From positions 50,404,706-50,468,705 of the forward strand of contig OZ035960.1 of NCBI GenBank assembly GCA_964034945.1: a DNA stretch of 64,000 nucleotides, given 5' to 3'. Below are positions 12,111 to 21,989 of this stretch, piece by piece. This DNA comes from Chrysopilus asiliformis (taxonomy: Eukaryota > Arthropoda > Insecta > Diptera > Rhagionidae). Each line of letters opens with the position of its first letter. Position 1 is the stretch's first letter. The notes beneath the pieces were generated by a model. That model had not been told where the DNA came from, ran no database searches, and saw only the letters and a list, made by a program, of their open reading frames with translations. The position numbers and the translations under genes are program-made.

Positions 12111-12958
12111 GCTAAACTTACGCCATTCGCTTTAAGTTTCATCAGAGACTGCGATAAATTTTGTCTAAAATGCATTTTGATGTAAATTTTAAAAAATATA
12201 TATAGAAATAAATGCGACGTCATTTTCAGTAATTTAAGTTGCTTTTTACGAGAATAAGCGGGAGAATATTATGACTAGAAATGTATTAATCTAAATAAAA
12301 TCTCATGATAAAAAAAAAGTTAAGTTTTTTTTCTGATAATGTGATAAGGATTAAAATATGCAATAAATAATAACAAAAAATTTTAATAATTAATGGGGAT
12401 TAATAATATTTTTCAATAATCACAGCTCACTATTGTTTTTTTTTTGTAATTTTGTTTTTTACAATTCATCAAATGATGGTCAATTAATTTAATTAAAATC
12501 ACAAAAATTTTCGTACAGGTCATTTATGTAAAAGTTACTAAAAAAAAATTATAAATAAAAAAAATGCAAAGAGATCTGGGTTGGAAAATGTAAATCACAA
12601 TATTTAATAGCTTTGCAATTTTAGACAAAATTCTTAATTAGATTTCTGATAGTTTTTCTCTCTGAATGAAAATTTTGGAAAGCGTCAAAAGTTTATGTTC
12701 TGCAATTTTTGTGCATGGATTTCTAAAAAAAAATCGCGAAAAAGCACCAGGTCTGCAGTTTTTGAGATTTTTCACAACTGTTTTTTTTTGTTGATAATTT
12801 GCATGTCTTAATGTACTGTTTTGAACATGACTTCTTAATGGAATGCATTAGGCAGATTTTTCCAAAATTTTTGAAACTCAATTTTTAGTAAAATAGCTAC
12901 AGCTGCAAAATAAGATCGAATACTTTTTAGCAAAAGCGAAAATCGGCGTAAGTTTAGC
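12111..12958. mobile_element. Putative non-autonomous element with 14-bp TIRs
   Basis: 'gctaaacttacgcc' at 12111-12124 is mirrored as 'ggcgtaagtttagc' ending at 12958, with related 'attcgcttt' / 'aaagcgaaaat' adjacent inside. The interior is AT-rich and non-coding. Target duplication unclear. Confidence 0.5.
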
Positions 12959-14304
12959 AGATAATTAAATATATTAACCCTACAAACGTAAACAAACAAA
13001 CGAGGAAGTTTTAAAATCCTAATGATTGTTTTTTTTTGTTGTGCAAATGGAATATTTGCACATTGATTAAAACGGTTATGTTTATGTGATATAATTTTCT
13101 GATTGATTTAAGTTAGTAGCGAATTTTTGATTAAGCTACCTATTTGTAATAGTTTCTTCTCAATACACTGTTAATCGTTTTGTGCCAGTAGTATTTTAAG
13201 ATATAAATTGATTGATTAAAATTGTTGAATTTAATCGTTGAGTAGTAGTAGTAATGATAAACCTTAACATCTAATAATACCTTAACCTATCAAGAACATC
13301 TAATGCTTATCAGATTAGATTGAAAGAATATTGTTTTTACGTCTAGTTATATTCTCTTATCAGTTGTTAAAAGTGTTTTTGTTTCTAGTTTCTAGTCATA
13401 TTGTTACAATTAAGATCACACAATTATGGTTGTTCCTTAAGGATTGATTTCATCTTAATTACTAAATTTTAGAATTAAAAAAAAATGATTTTTACATTCT
13501 GCCTGATAGAATGAAATTACTAAGAAAAAAAAAGAATTAATCCTAAAATAAATGTTAAACACTTTGGACTTTAACAAATTTAAATAATTGATCTGTGCAC
13601 GAATTTTCCTCAAAATTGACAAGAGTCAGCAGTTGAAGAGTGCGAAACGCAATGAGAATGGGATTTATTAATAAATTATATTCAATCAATTGATTGCTTA
13701 TCAATTTCGATAAAGTGTAAACAAAAAGACGATTTTATTTTGTGTTACTTTTATCATTTAACGACTGAGTGATGAGCAATTAAAAAATTTCACATGTTTT
13801 TTTTTAATTGAAAAAATTAAAAAAAATGTTTTAACTCTATTTAACTAGAAAAAGGACGGTTACATTTATTGGAAATCATTGCTCAACATTAAAAATTCGT
13901 TTTGTCTTCGTTTGCTATACAAAATAAATTGTCAACTTGAAATTTTCATATAAAAAAAATATTTTCAAATGTAAAAAATTGTAAAAATTTTTTGAAACCG
14001 AAATTGATTCATAAATTTTATACTAATATTTTTTATTACTAAGGCACAATATCCGAATAATTTTTGTTAAAAAAAAAAATTTTAATTCACTATTAAATTT
14101 GTAAATCTATAAAATTTTGAAGCTTTCAGCATGAAAGCTGTTTTTCCGTGCTTTCGTCATAACTGTTTTCTCAAGCTTTCAACACTGCATAAATTTTCGA
14201 AGGTTTTTGAGCTTCAAAGTTGTAACTTTGAACACGCATGCAGTAGTATGTAATTTGAGCTCAAAACCTGTATTTTGAAGCATTCAGCATGAAAGCTGTA
14301 TTGT
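12959..14304. other. AT-rich stretch with diverged internal repeat, no gene seen
   Basis: No coding exon is supported. From 14118 to 14300 a motif 'ttcagcatgaaagctgt' recurs (14126 and 14283), part of a decayed repeat built on 'aagctttcagc' that continues irregularly to about 14600. Confidence 0.45.
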
Positions 14305-14420
14305 CACGGGTTTCACGAAGTTTTTAGCGATGGCTAAATTGAGTTCGCCAGCGAATTTTAAGCAAAAAGAGCTTACTAACTCGCTTTAGTGACCGCTACA
14401 AGTTTCGTGAAACCCGCCAT
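14305..14420. mobile_element. Short fold-back MITE
   Basis: 'cacgggtttcacgaa' at 14305 is mirrored by 'ttcgtgaaacccgcc' ending near 14418, with a second pair of inner matches ('agcgatggctaa' / 'ttagtgaccgct'). About 115 bp. Confidence 0.5.
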
Positions 14421-15603
14421 TAGTCAAAAGAGCCTTTTCCCAAAGCTTTGATCTTAAAAGCTGTTTTTCAATTGTGCTTTACTCGCTTAAGGTGACTTTT
14501 GAGGATTTGGGCACAAAGTATGTTTTGTAAAGCTTTGAACACCAAATCGTTTTTTTTAAAGCTTTTTTTCGACAATTTTGAGCATTGAGATTGCATATTT
14601 GAAGCTTCTGAGAGTAAATGCTCCGCAATGAATCTTGAAAATTGTTTTATGGTTAAACAGACGTCATATTCTATTCATTACGGAATTCTTTTGTAAATTT
14701 TGACTCAATTTCGAAGTGAATTTGAAGATTTTTCCAAATATTTTAAGCCTTAAAATTATGAATTTTGAACTTGTAATAAAAGTATCGTCATTTACATTTT
14801 TGTTTTTGCGGATTTTTTGGAGCGAACTTGTCATGCTTGAAGCTCAAATGCTTTGTTGGCGTTTAAATTTTAAAACTGTTGATCGTATTTGATTTTACGA
14901 TTTTTAATTTGAGTGAAATCACTAAATCCGTCTAATTTAGCTAGAATTAGTTGGTAATTAATCATACCATCTCTGTGTTAAGGTTGTACAAAAAAAATAC
15001 CAAATTTAATAGTGAATCAAAACTATTCAAGCAATCAACTGATTGATGGTGATTAATTACAAATATCCCAATCACAAAACTTTCTTCTTTTTCCTACTAA
15101 TAAATAATTAAAAACTTTAAACCATTCCGTATGAATTTGGCGCAAAAATCGAACGAAATCTTTAAATCCTAAATTTTAAATGTAATAATTTAAATAAAAA
15201 AAAACACTAAATAACGCTAAGCTCAGGCAATTGTTTTTCACTATCATATGTATTTGGGCTAGCGTTTGTTTTAAAAAGATTTTTCATTTATTATTATCTA
15301 AATTAAGTTTCTCCATCGACTACATCATTCACATTCGCTCATAAAATTATAAGGAAGTTATGTTTCAATTGCAAAATATCAAGAGGTGGTTTCAAGAATG
15401 AGACTGGAGAGTTAATTTCTTAATAAACGTAAAAAAAAAACTTTATAATCTAATAAATTTTCATTAAAAATAATAATCGTTAAAATAATCATAATGATAA
15501 AAAAAAAATCAATTAATAATAGCATCCATTTTCTGATAACCTTTGGTTATTGCTTGGCATCATCATCAACTACAACAAAAAAAATAATCGAAAAAAAAAA
15601 TTC
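14421..15603. other. Probable 3' UTR and downstream flank of the minus-strand gene
   Basis: AT-rich sequence immediately 3' (on the minus strand) of the stop codon at 15604-15606. No other gene is seen. The nearest part, roughly 15280-15603, is likely 3' UTR if the AATAAA at 15287-15292 is used; the rest has no support. Confidence 0.4.
15287..15292 (-). terminator. Candidate polyadenylation signal AATAAA
   Basis: The minus strand reads AATAAA here, about 312 nt after the stop codon of the Asn/Gln-rich gene. AATAAA occurs by chance in such AT-rich sequence, so this is only positional evidence. Confidence 0.3.
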
Positions 15604-16686
15604 TTAAAAATATTTGTACATACGCGCATAGTTCTGTTGACCATTGAATAAGGCCGACAAATTGTTACCGTTGCCGGTATTTTCATAACCGTTATTATTA
15701 TTGTTATTATTGGTAATTGCGTTTAAATTTGCATTCATCAATGATGTGCTGTTCATGTTGAAGTAACTATTGGCATTGTTATTGATATTGGTATTGAAAT
15801 TATTATTGTTGTTACTGTTATTATTATTGGTGTTGGTATTGAAAACACTGCTATTGTTGTTAATATTATTAGTGTTGTTGAATGAATTGATAAATGAAAA
15901 GAAATTGCTCAGGCCATTTGCTCCACCGCCATTAGCACCTGCGTTTATTGGCTTTGGTGAATGTAATTTATTTGTGGCATAACCGTTAGCGCCACCATAA
16001 ATTGATGACGAGGCGGATACGGATGGCGATGGAGTCGGAATTGGGGTATTGGCTGTTGATACGCAAGATGTTGTCTTCTTTAACAAACTATTGATAATTG
16101 CATTTGTGGTGGCATTATTATTATTATTACTGTTGTAGTTGCTGTTAAAATTATTAAAATGATTATGAAAATAGTTTTGTGATTGTTGTTGCTGCTGTTG
16201 CTGCTGCTGATGCTGTTGTTGTTGTTGTAATAATTTTTGTTGGTGGTTCATATTATTAATATTATTGTTGGTGTTGTGGTTGTTGATATTGGTGCTTATG
16301 TTGTTTATAGTATTGTTATTATTATTATTGGTACGGTTTCTTGCTAATCCAGTATAAGTCATGGGTGAATTTGTTGTTGGTGTGAGCAAACTATTAATTG
16401 ATGTTTGACAAAATATATTATTTGAATTATTGATGGGATACTGAAAATCACAGTCTTCGCATTTAGCTAATGAGTACTCTTGAATATGACCATTTTGACT
16501 TAAACGATGATATTGAGAACGATTGGCAAAAAACATTGGTATATTATTTTCAGGCAAATCAGTATAGCGCATATTCCAGTGCTTTGAGTCTGTTTTAAGA
16601 TTATCGAATAGATCAAGAATATCACGACCATTGTAAAAAATTTTTAAGTCTTCGGGCGTTTTTGGTGGTGTTGGCTGCAGCTGTTG
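15604..16686 (-). CDS. Last coding exon of an Asn/Gln-rich host protein
   Basis: This exon encodes 360 residues and the stop. Its 5' end is a splice acceptor (TTAG at 16690-16687), not the ATG at 16572: the open frame extends 38 codons upstream and starts exactly in phase 0. It joins the phase-0 donor after 20912 to give a 412-residue protein (numbering below). Residues 57-64 are PTPPKTPE, followed by a hydrophobic/acidic helix-like segment with FYNGRDILDLFDNLK (69-83) and a conserved-looking block RYTDLPENNIPMFF (92-105). Then come poly-N (about 171-206), poly-Q (201-220), a Ser/Pro/Thr patch (about 262-280) and a long Asn-rich tail ending YKYF. YNGRDIL (70-76) resembles the Y-x4-L-phi eIF4E-binding motif with Ile in place of Leu; the insect eIF4E-binding protein Mextli is one possible relative, but I cannot confirm this. 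Low-complexity tracts suggest a disordered regulatory protein. Confidence 0.72.
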   Translation of the reverse strand, partial: QQLQPTPPKTPEDLKIFYNGRDILDLFDNLKTDSKHWNMRYTDLPENNIPMFFANRSQYHRLSQNGHIQEYSLAKCEDCDFQYPINNSNNIFCQTSINSLLTPTTNSPMTYTGLARNRTNNNNNNTINNISTNINNHNTNNNINNMNHQQKLLQQQQQHQQQQQQQQQSQNYFHNHFNNFNSNYNSNNNNNATTNAIINSLLKKTTSCVSTANTPIPTPSPSVSASSSIYGGANGYATNKLHSPKPINAGANGGGANGLSNFFSFINSFNNTNNINNNSSVFNTNTNNNNSNNNNNFNTNINNNANSYFNMNSTSLMNANLNAITNNNNNNNGYENTGNGNNLSALFNGQQNYARMYKYF

Positions 16687-17179
16687 CTAATCCAAATTAC
16701 ATTATTTTTTTTTATTATATCATTTTATTAAAATATTTTGATAAACATTTAAGTGATTATATTTTCTAAGTTTTTAAAATTGCCAGAAAACCTTTGAATA
16801 ATGTCCAGTTTATTTTCAAAAAAAAGTATCTTTAAAATAAATAAAGAGCCCAACCGTGTAATAACACAATTGAGAATAACAGCTGTGGCATACCGTGTAC
16901 GTTGCATTGCTGCTTTCAAAAATTTTCAAAGACTGCCAAGCAAATTTAGTAATTTTTTCATTCACAAAAGGTTCATATTTTGCACAATCAAGCAAATAAA
17001 AATAAAATAAAAAAACTAAAAATTTAAAAAAAAACTAAAAGTAATAAAAAAAACTAAAAATAATAAAAAATATCAGTTGTGGTCAACACAAAACTTTCTT
17101 CTACAAAATCTACGACCCTGTGTAATTTACGTTATAGCCCTGTCGTATTGTCAACCCAATACAACCTCCCAATAAATTG
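16687..17179. other. Start of the intron upstream of the last exon
   Basis: Under the proposed gene model the minus-strand intron runs 16687-20911. This end is AT-rich with runs such as 'aaaactaaaaataa', and nothing else is recognised before the dispersed repeat from about 17180. Confidence 0.4.
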
Positions 17180-18450
17180 TTGGTTCGTCCAAAAATATCA
17201 AAAACGTACAAAATTTGAGATAACTTGAGAACGGTAAAAGATATCAATTTACGGTAAATGGCAAAAATGTAGAAAATGTTAACATATTTAATTATTATTT
17301 TAACTGATTTGTCGAAAAACCGTTAGTTTGCAAATTATTCACATAAATATGATTTTTTACATATTAATGAAAATATCTCAATAACGGTAAAATATAACGG
17401 ATAACGGTAAGAAACAAAATTGTGCAGAATGCCATTCTCATTAATTCACTTCATACATTCAGTCAGCAAAAACCCTTTTTTTTTTGAAATAACGGTTTAT
17501 CTCGATAACAGGTTGAGATATCGAGTTATAGCTAAAGACAAAAGTGTGGGAAATTTTATTTTCTCCAAGTTTTGTCATACTTAAGGCCACTAAAAAACGC
17601 GTAGTTTGGAAGTAAATCGAGAAAAACGAAATTGCGATTTTTAAAAAACCGCCATTTTGGATACTTCCGGTTAACGGATTTCCACCAAAAGTTGATAGGA
17701 TCGTCCCATTTCAGGACCCAACATGCCTATAAAATTTCATGGTGCTAGCTCTATTAGTTTTTGAGAAATCTTGTACACAGACTGACAGACAGACAGACAG
17801 AAAGACATTTTTTAAATATGACTCCAATCGACTCAGGAGTGATCGGGAAATGTTTTTTAGGCAAAATTAATGGCGTTTTCGACTGGCATGCTCTTTTTGC
17901 TCTGAAGTTGCTCTAAATTTGCTCACTCTGAGATCTTGTGTTCGACTGAGATTTTTTGATCGCTCGAAAAAGAGTTACGTGTTCGAGTGACGCAAGTACT
18001 CCGTATGCGAGCACTAAAAGAGCATTTTTCGAGCAATTTTGTGATCTGCCTAATGTAGTCAGATTTGAGTTGCTCTTTTGAGGTTAAGGCTAACAAAATC
18101 GTGTGGAATCGTAAATGGAAGATATTTATGATTTTGATTTCTTGGATTCTTCTTCATCTAGTGAAGAAGAATTTCATTTGGTCAGAAATATATTAGTGCA
18201 GTGTCAACTTAAGGGGAATATATCAAAATTAATTTTAATTTGTTTTATGCTTCTTCTTGTTCTTTGAGAAATGCTCGACTCCCAAGCAGAGGTGCTCGAA
18301 ATCTACTCGAGATCTGCTCGAAATACCTTGCTCTAAACTGGGGTAGAGCGTGCTCTGAATCTGCTCTGAATCTGCCAGTCGAAAACGTCATAAGAGGTCG
18401 AAATTTTTCATGAATACAATACTTTATTATACTCCCTAGAAGAAAGTACA
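17180..18450 (+). repeat. Dispersed repeat family, copy A (split by a MITE)
   Basis: Shared blocks in order: 'gagaacggtaaaagatatca'-like sequence; a block with 'ttaacggatttccaccaaaa'; 'aaaatttcatggtgctagct'; 'agtttttgagaaat'; an ACAG-type microsatellite (17775-17805); 'caatcgactcaggagt'; and 'ttttttaggcaaaat'. A MITE at 17871-18390 interrupts it, after which the family's 'tttttcatgaatacaatact' end resumes at about 18404. Other copies lie at 30600-32090, 49735-50045 and 59886-61060. No protein is visible, so it is probably a non-autonomous element of unknown class. Confidence 0.7.
17871..18390. mobile_element. MITE flanked by TAA, Harbinger-like
   Basis: TAA at 17868-17870 and 18391-18393 flanks ends 'tggcgttttcgactggca' and 'tgccagtcgaaaacgtca'. 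The interior is full of 'gctc' / 'gctctgaa' motifs. The surrounding repeat continues on both sides, giving an inferred empty site. A 3-bp TWA duplication suggests PIF/Harbinger, though the element encodes nothing. Confidence 0.75.
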
Positions 18451-18636
18451 AACTAAAAATAAAAAAAAACTGAAAATAAAAAAAAAAATAAAAAAAATGA
18501 TAAAACTAAAAATAAAACAAAAAAAGATAAAATAAAATTAAAAATAAAGATCATGCAAATAAAATCCTGTTGTGGAAGAAAAAACGTCTAAATTCGTTTA
18601 GCTGTCTTAAAAAATCTGTCAATGTGCAACGCCGTT

Positions 18637-19001
18637 GTTATGCCACAAACTAATCATAAGCAGACTAACATTTTCATTCAATCCATTCTAAAACGAAATT
18701 GAATTTCCAATTCCAAAAAATAAATACCCATAGCAGCCATGAGCTTTTCTGCCAGCAGCACAATTAAGTGAAAATAGCAAAAGAAAGACAAAATGCGATC
18801 AACAAAACGAACAGATTTATCGGACTTTTACTGCTGGAAAGCTTGCATCACGAAGTCTTGTGCTGCTGGCGGAAAAGCTCATGGCTGCTACGGCTGGAGT
18901 GGCTGCTATGGGTATTTATTTTTTGGAAGTGGAAATTCAATTTTGTTCTAGAATGGATTGAATGAAAATGTCAGTATGCTTATGATTAGTTTGTGGTTAT
19001 G
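18637..19001. mobile_element. Fold-back element
   Basis: The arm 18637-18765 is inverted at 18860-19001, sharing for example 'acaaactaatcataagca' and 'ttttcattcaatccattcta'. The right arm has an extra ~18 bp near 18895 ('ctacggctggagtggctg'), a short local duplication. Spacer about 95 bp. Confidence 0.75.
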
Positions 19002-19035
19002 ACAAAGCTTTAAAAGATCGGCGTGTATTAATATT

Positions 19036-19167
19036 AGGCCCTATTCCAGGATCCGATACGAATGATTCGGATCGTAAACTCAATGTTGTTGTTAGTGTTT
19101 TATACCAACAACAACAACATTGAGTTTACGATCCGAATCATTCGTATCGGATCCTGGAATAGGGCCT
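19036..19167. mobile_element. Perfect 58-bp palindrome (fold-back MITE)
   Basis: 19036-19093 and 19110-19167 are identical inverted copies (58/58) with a 16-bp loop. Ends read 'aggccctattccagg'. The element lies 34 bp from the fold-back ending at 19001. Flanking ATT on both sides may be a 3-bp duplication, which is weak evidence. Confidence 0.8.
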
Positions 19168-19436
19168 ATTAAAATCAATCTTATCAATGGGTGAGTGCAA
19201 CACTTTTTCTTGCATTTCCGGTACAAAAAATCGCAAATAAAATTTATACCAAAAAGTGATAAAATGCTAGTAAAGACATAATGAAAACTACGATTGCCAG
19301 GCAATCCTCAAATTCGCCTCCATGCAAGATTATGGTACCTTGACTTTCATTTTTTTGTAAATTCAATATGTATGTCACTACAACATATAACCCGTTATCT
19401 CATTTGAAATCGAAGTAAATCTATCATTCTGGAATC

Positions 19437-19680
19437 ATTCTGGAATCCGAAGTAGCGTTAAGTTTGTTCGTTTCCTTCTCAAATTGTATTATTGAATCCA
19501 CTGCTTTTCACTTCTGTTCAATTGCGTATTATCTAGTAGAATTAGTCGATGTGAATTTCAGAATGCTAGAACAACGACTGATTCTACTAGATAATATGCA
19601 ATCGAAAAGAAGTGAAACTCACCGGATTGAAGAATACAATTTGAGGAGGAAACAAACAAACTTGACGCTACTTTTGCGAC
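19437..19680. mobile_element. Fold-back MITE, first of two related copies
   Basis: Arms from 'ttctggaatccgaagtagcg' (19439) inward are mirrored at about 19570-19675, including 'tattatctagtagaat' against 'attctactagataata'. A related copy with matching ends lies at 42478-42712. Symmetric open frames on both strands are artefacts of the palindrome. Confidence 0.65.
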
Positions 19681-19689
19681 TTGAGTATT

Positions 19690-19895
19690 AAGCAAAAAAA
19701 GCAAAAATAATTGCGACCCCTTGTCCGCGTTTGAGAGGAAGATACTCAGAAGGATCTTTGGCCCCATACACGAGGGTGGGCGATTCCGGAGACTCTACAA
19801 TGACGAGGAACTGGAGGACATTGGCACGTGACCGGGACCTCTTGTGAGAGACATTGCAGCAGGCCAAGACGAGAGAGAGAGAGAGAAAGAGCGCA
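19690..19895 (+). pseudogene. Non-LTR retrotransposon ORF2 C-terminal remnant
   Basis: Plus-strand codons read NNCD-LLSA-type sequence, then FERKILRRIFGPIHEGGRFR and LYNDE, then after a deletion a piece corresponding to ARDRDL...RDIAAGQ, and a (GA)n tract (19871-19890). The same 3' region occurs at 59330-59845, where the order is more complete. This is the post-RT tail of a LINE ORF2, truncated and internally deleted. Confidence 0.65.
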
Positions 19896-19914
19896 TCGTT
19901 TTCGAGAGTACCGT

Positions 19915-20276
19915 CATAGTTTAACTAGTTAGGAAACGTAGGGCTTTTTACGTGTACCTACGTTGGAGTAAAGATAACCGATATACTCTGGAAGCGGTTT
20001 TTCTTTCTTTCCTATGCGTAAATTACCAACAAAACACAACACATGTAAAACCTAGCCATATTTTCATACACCACCAACACATGCAATCTCCCGCTGTCGG
20101 AAAATTGCATGTGTTGGTGGTGTATGAAAATATGGCTAGGTTTTACATGTGTTGTGTTTTGTTGGTAATTTACGCATAGGAAAGAAAGAAAAACCGCGTC
20201 CAGAGTATATCGGTTATCTTTACTCCAACGTAGGTACACGTAAAAAGCCCTACGTTTCCTAACTAGTTAAACTATG
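19915..20276. mobile_element. 362-bp near-perfect fold-back with 7-bp target duplication
   Basis: The left arm 19915-20087 and right arm 20104-20276 are 173-bp inverted copies with one visible mismatch (ctggaagcgg against ctggacgcgg) and a 16-bp loop. GTACCGT at 19908-19914 is repeated at 20277-20283, and removing the element restores a continuous copy of the surrounding repeat ('gagtaccgttagatac'). Such arm identity implies recent insertion or gene conversion. A 7-bp duplication does not point clearly to one superfamily. It encodes two near-identical antiparallel 75-codon frames, which are palindrome artefacts. Confidence 0.85.
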
Positions 20277-20911
20277 GTACCGTTAGATACAAAAAAAAAC
20301 CGTTAAATGTAAAAATGTTGAAAATTTTAGATCATTTAAATTTTGTTATATTGATGTTTTCCCAAAAGCGAAAAAAATCAAAAATTTTAAAAAAACGGTA
20401 TTTTTTCAAAAAAAAATGTACTCTTTGTTTCACAATTTTACTTCCTAGTTTAGCGCAAAACTTCCAAGTATGGGCAAGTACTGACCCCGGACAGATGGCG
20501 AACGGGTTGTAGCACTTTTGAAAAAAAAAAAAAAAAAAACAAAAATGATAAGATTGATTTAATATTAAAATCTTAGACTTTTAAAGTGTGGAATTTTGTT
20601 AATGAGATTTAAAAATAATTTTAAGAAATATAAAAAGCCTATTCTGCAACAGTAGTTACAAAAAACGGCAAATCGTTTTTTTTGATTTAAAGATTTTGAG
20701 GCTGGAACATATTTTCATAATTCTATCATTAACAACAAATCTTTAAAACCATCTGTTTTGTAAAATTTCGATCGACTTTTGTTAGTTGTAAGAAATTAAA
20801 TGATTTGTTGAAAGTATGCCGAAAAATAGATTTACTCTGGACAACATTAGGCAACTTATGTTCGTCGAGTCCTAACCGAATTATTTCTATGTTAAAAAAT
20901 ATTTCACTTAC

Positions 20912-21067
20912 CTTGGCTTCCTCTGAGTCTAGCGAACTGACACCACTCGATTCGCTACCAATTGGCGAGACCAGTATTTTGATGCTTTCCCAACAATCAA
21001 TATTAATTGGTGATATTGGAGATAGCCCACCAACACCGGAGAGCGGTACTGCTATGTTCAATGCCAT
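20912..21067 (-). CDS. Start-codon exon of the Asn/Gln-rich protein
   Basis: Encodes residues 1-52, beginning MALNIAVPLSGVGG and ending SSLDSEEAK, with a consensus donor AAG|GTAAGT at 20912/20911. The acceptor is a good pyrimidine tract ending CTAG at 21090, so the exon spans 21089-20912. All three frames between the acceptor and the ATG are closed or close soon after (TAA, TGA and TGA), so the exon cannot be an internal coding exon; ATG at 21067, with A at -3 and G at +4, is the natural start. The phase-0 donor fits the phase-0 acceptor of the exon at 15604-16686 across a 4.2-kb intron full of transposons. The Ser/Gly/Pro-rich sequence has no domain I recognise. Confidence 0.62.
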
Positions 21068-21663
21068 GATTGGTTTATTTCAAACGTTTCTAGAAAAATC
21101 GAAAAATGAAAATGCATTAGAAATAATTTTTAAGATTTCTCTTTTAATTCTGTATCGATTTTTTTTAAAAAACTGGTAAAATATGCAATTTAGAAATGAA
21201 GTTCTTTTTCTTTTGAGTACTTCTATTTTAATGACAATAAAGAAATGACAATTTTGATTAAACGTTCCTACAAAAAACTCCAAATCTTTATCTCAAAACC
21301 ACAATATATCGTGTTTACAAACAAACGCTAAATATGTATGGCGAATATAAATTTCCATTACACTCATTTACAAATATTGATTAAATTGCAAACGACTTTA
21401 ACCCCAAGAAACGTCAAGATTCTCCATGCAATGAAAAAAAAATGCCATTAATCAATTGATTACATAAAATGAATTTCCCTAAGTGCAAAACGATTAAACG
21501 AAACTAAAAGATCGTCCAAAGAAATTGTCCTTGAACCAAAGTTGGAAAAGTGATTTCATTTTGTTTACAAGTTTTCTTCCCGATTTCCCCCGCAATATAA
21601 AACACTATCAACAAGTATTAGGTCACATTTGGTTTTACTTATCATCAAAATAAACACATTGCA

Positions 21664-21890
21664 CTAACAAATTCCACAATCAACAGCGAATTGGGTTGCC
21701 GCACTCCGCTCTAATTCCCAGAAACTGTATGAGAATTGGATTAGGTTCTTCGCCACTTGATATCGATGGGGCTGATTGACGGCACAAGCCGGGAGTATTG
21801 TGTCGCGAGGGGGTTGGCTGGAACAAGAGGCGCCAGATTGCGCACAGGTCGTACAGGACAGCCATATTGGGGGGAAAACACCCATCGATT
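21664..21890 (-). other. GC-richer patch, possible extra exon or promoter-proximal sequence
   Basis: Visibly GC-richer than its surroundings. On the minus strand 'acatatatag' at about 21887 could be an acceptor, followed by a 61-codon frame beginning MAVLYDLC (ATG at 21865, A at -3) and, in another frame, a longer run ending CGIC. No convincing donor follows and the two frames conflict, so I cannot call a coding exon. An alternative first exon of the downstream gene is possible. Confidence 0.25.
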
Positions 21891-21989
21891 CTATATATGT
21901 AAATGTAGACAGTAAACCAATGTAAGATGGTTCTGTCGGCAATTTAAAACTTTCACGACTGATAAAGGCAAAGCTAAAACAAAACAAAT

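Noticed and set aside
15770..15982. Leucine-rich plus frame
   Set aside because: Complement of Asn codons (AAT/AAC read as ATT/GTT) in the minus-strand exon; looks like a membrane protein only by composition.
19952..20239. Two near-identical 75-codon frames on opposite strands
   Set aside because: Both are forced by the near-perfect palindrome at 19915-20276.
20805..21179. 124-codon plus frame opposite the start-codon exon
   Set aside because: Shadow of the minus-strand exon; the minus strand has a pyrimidine tract, acceptor, good start context and consensus donor.
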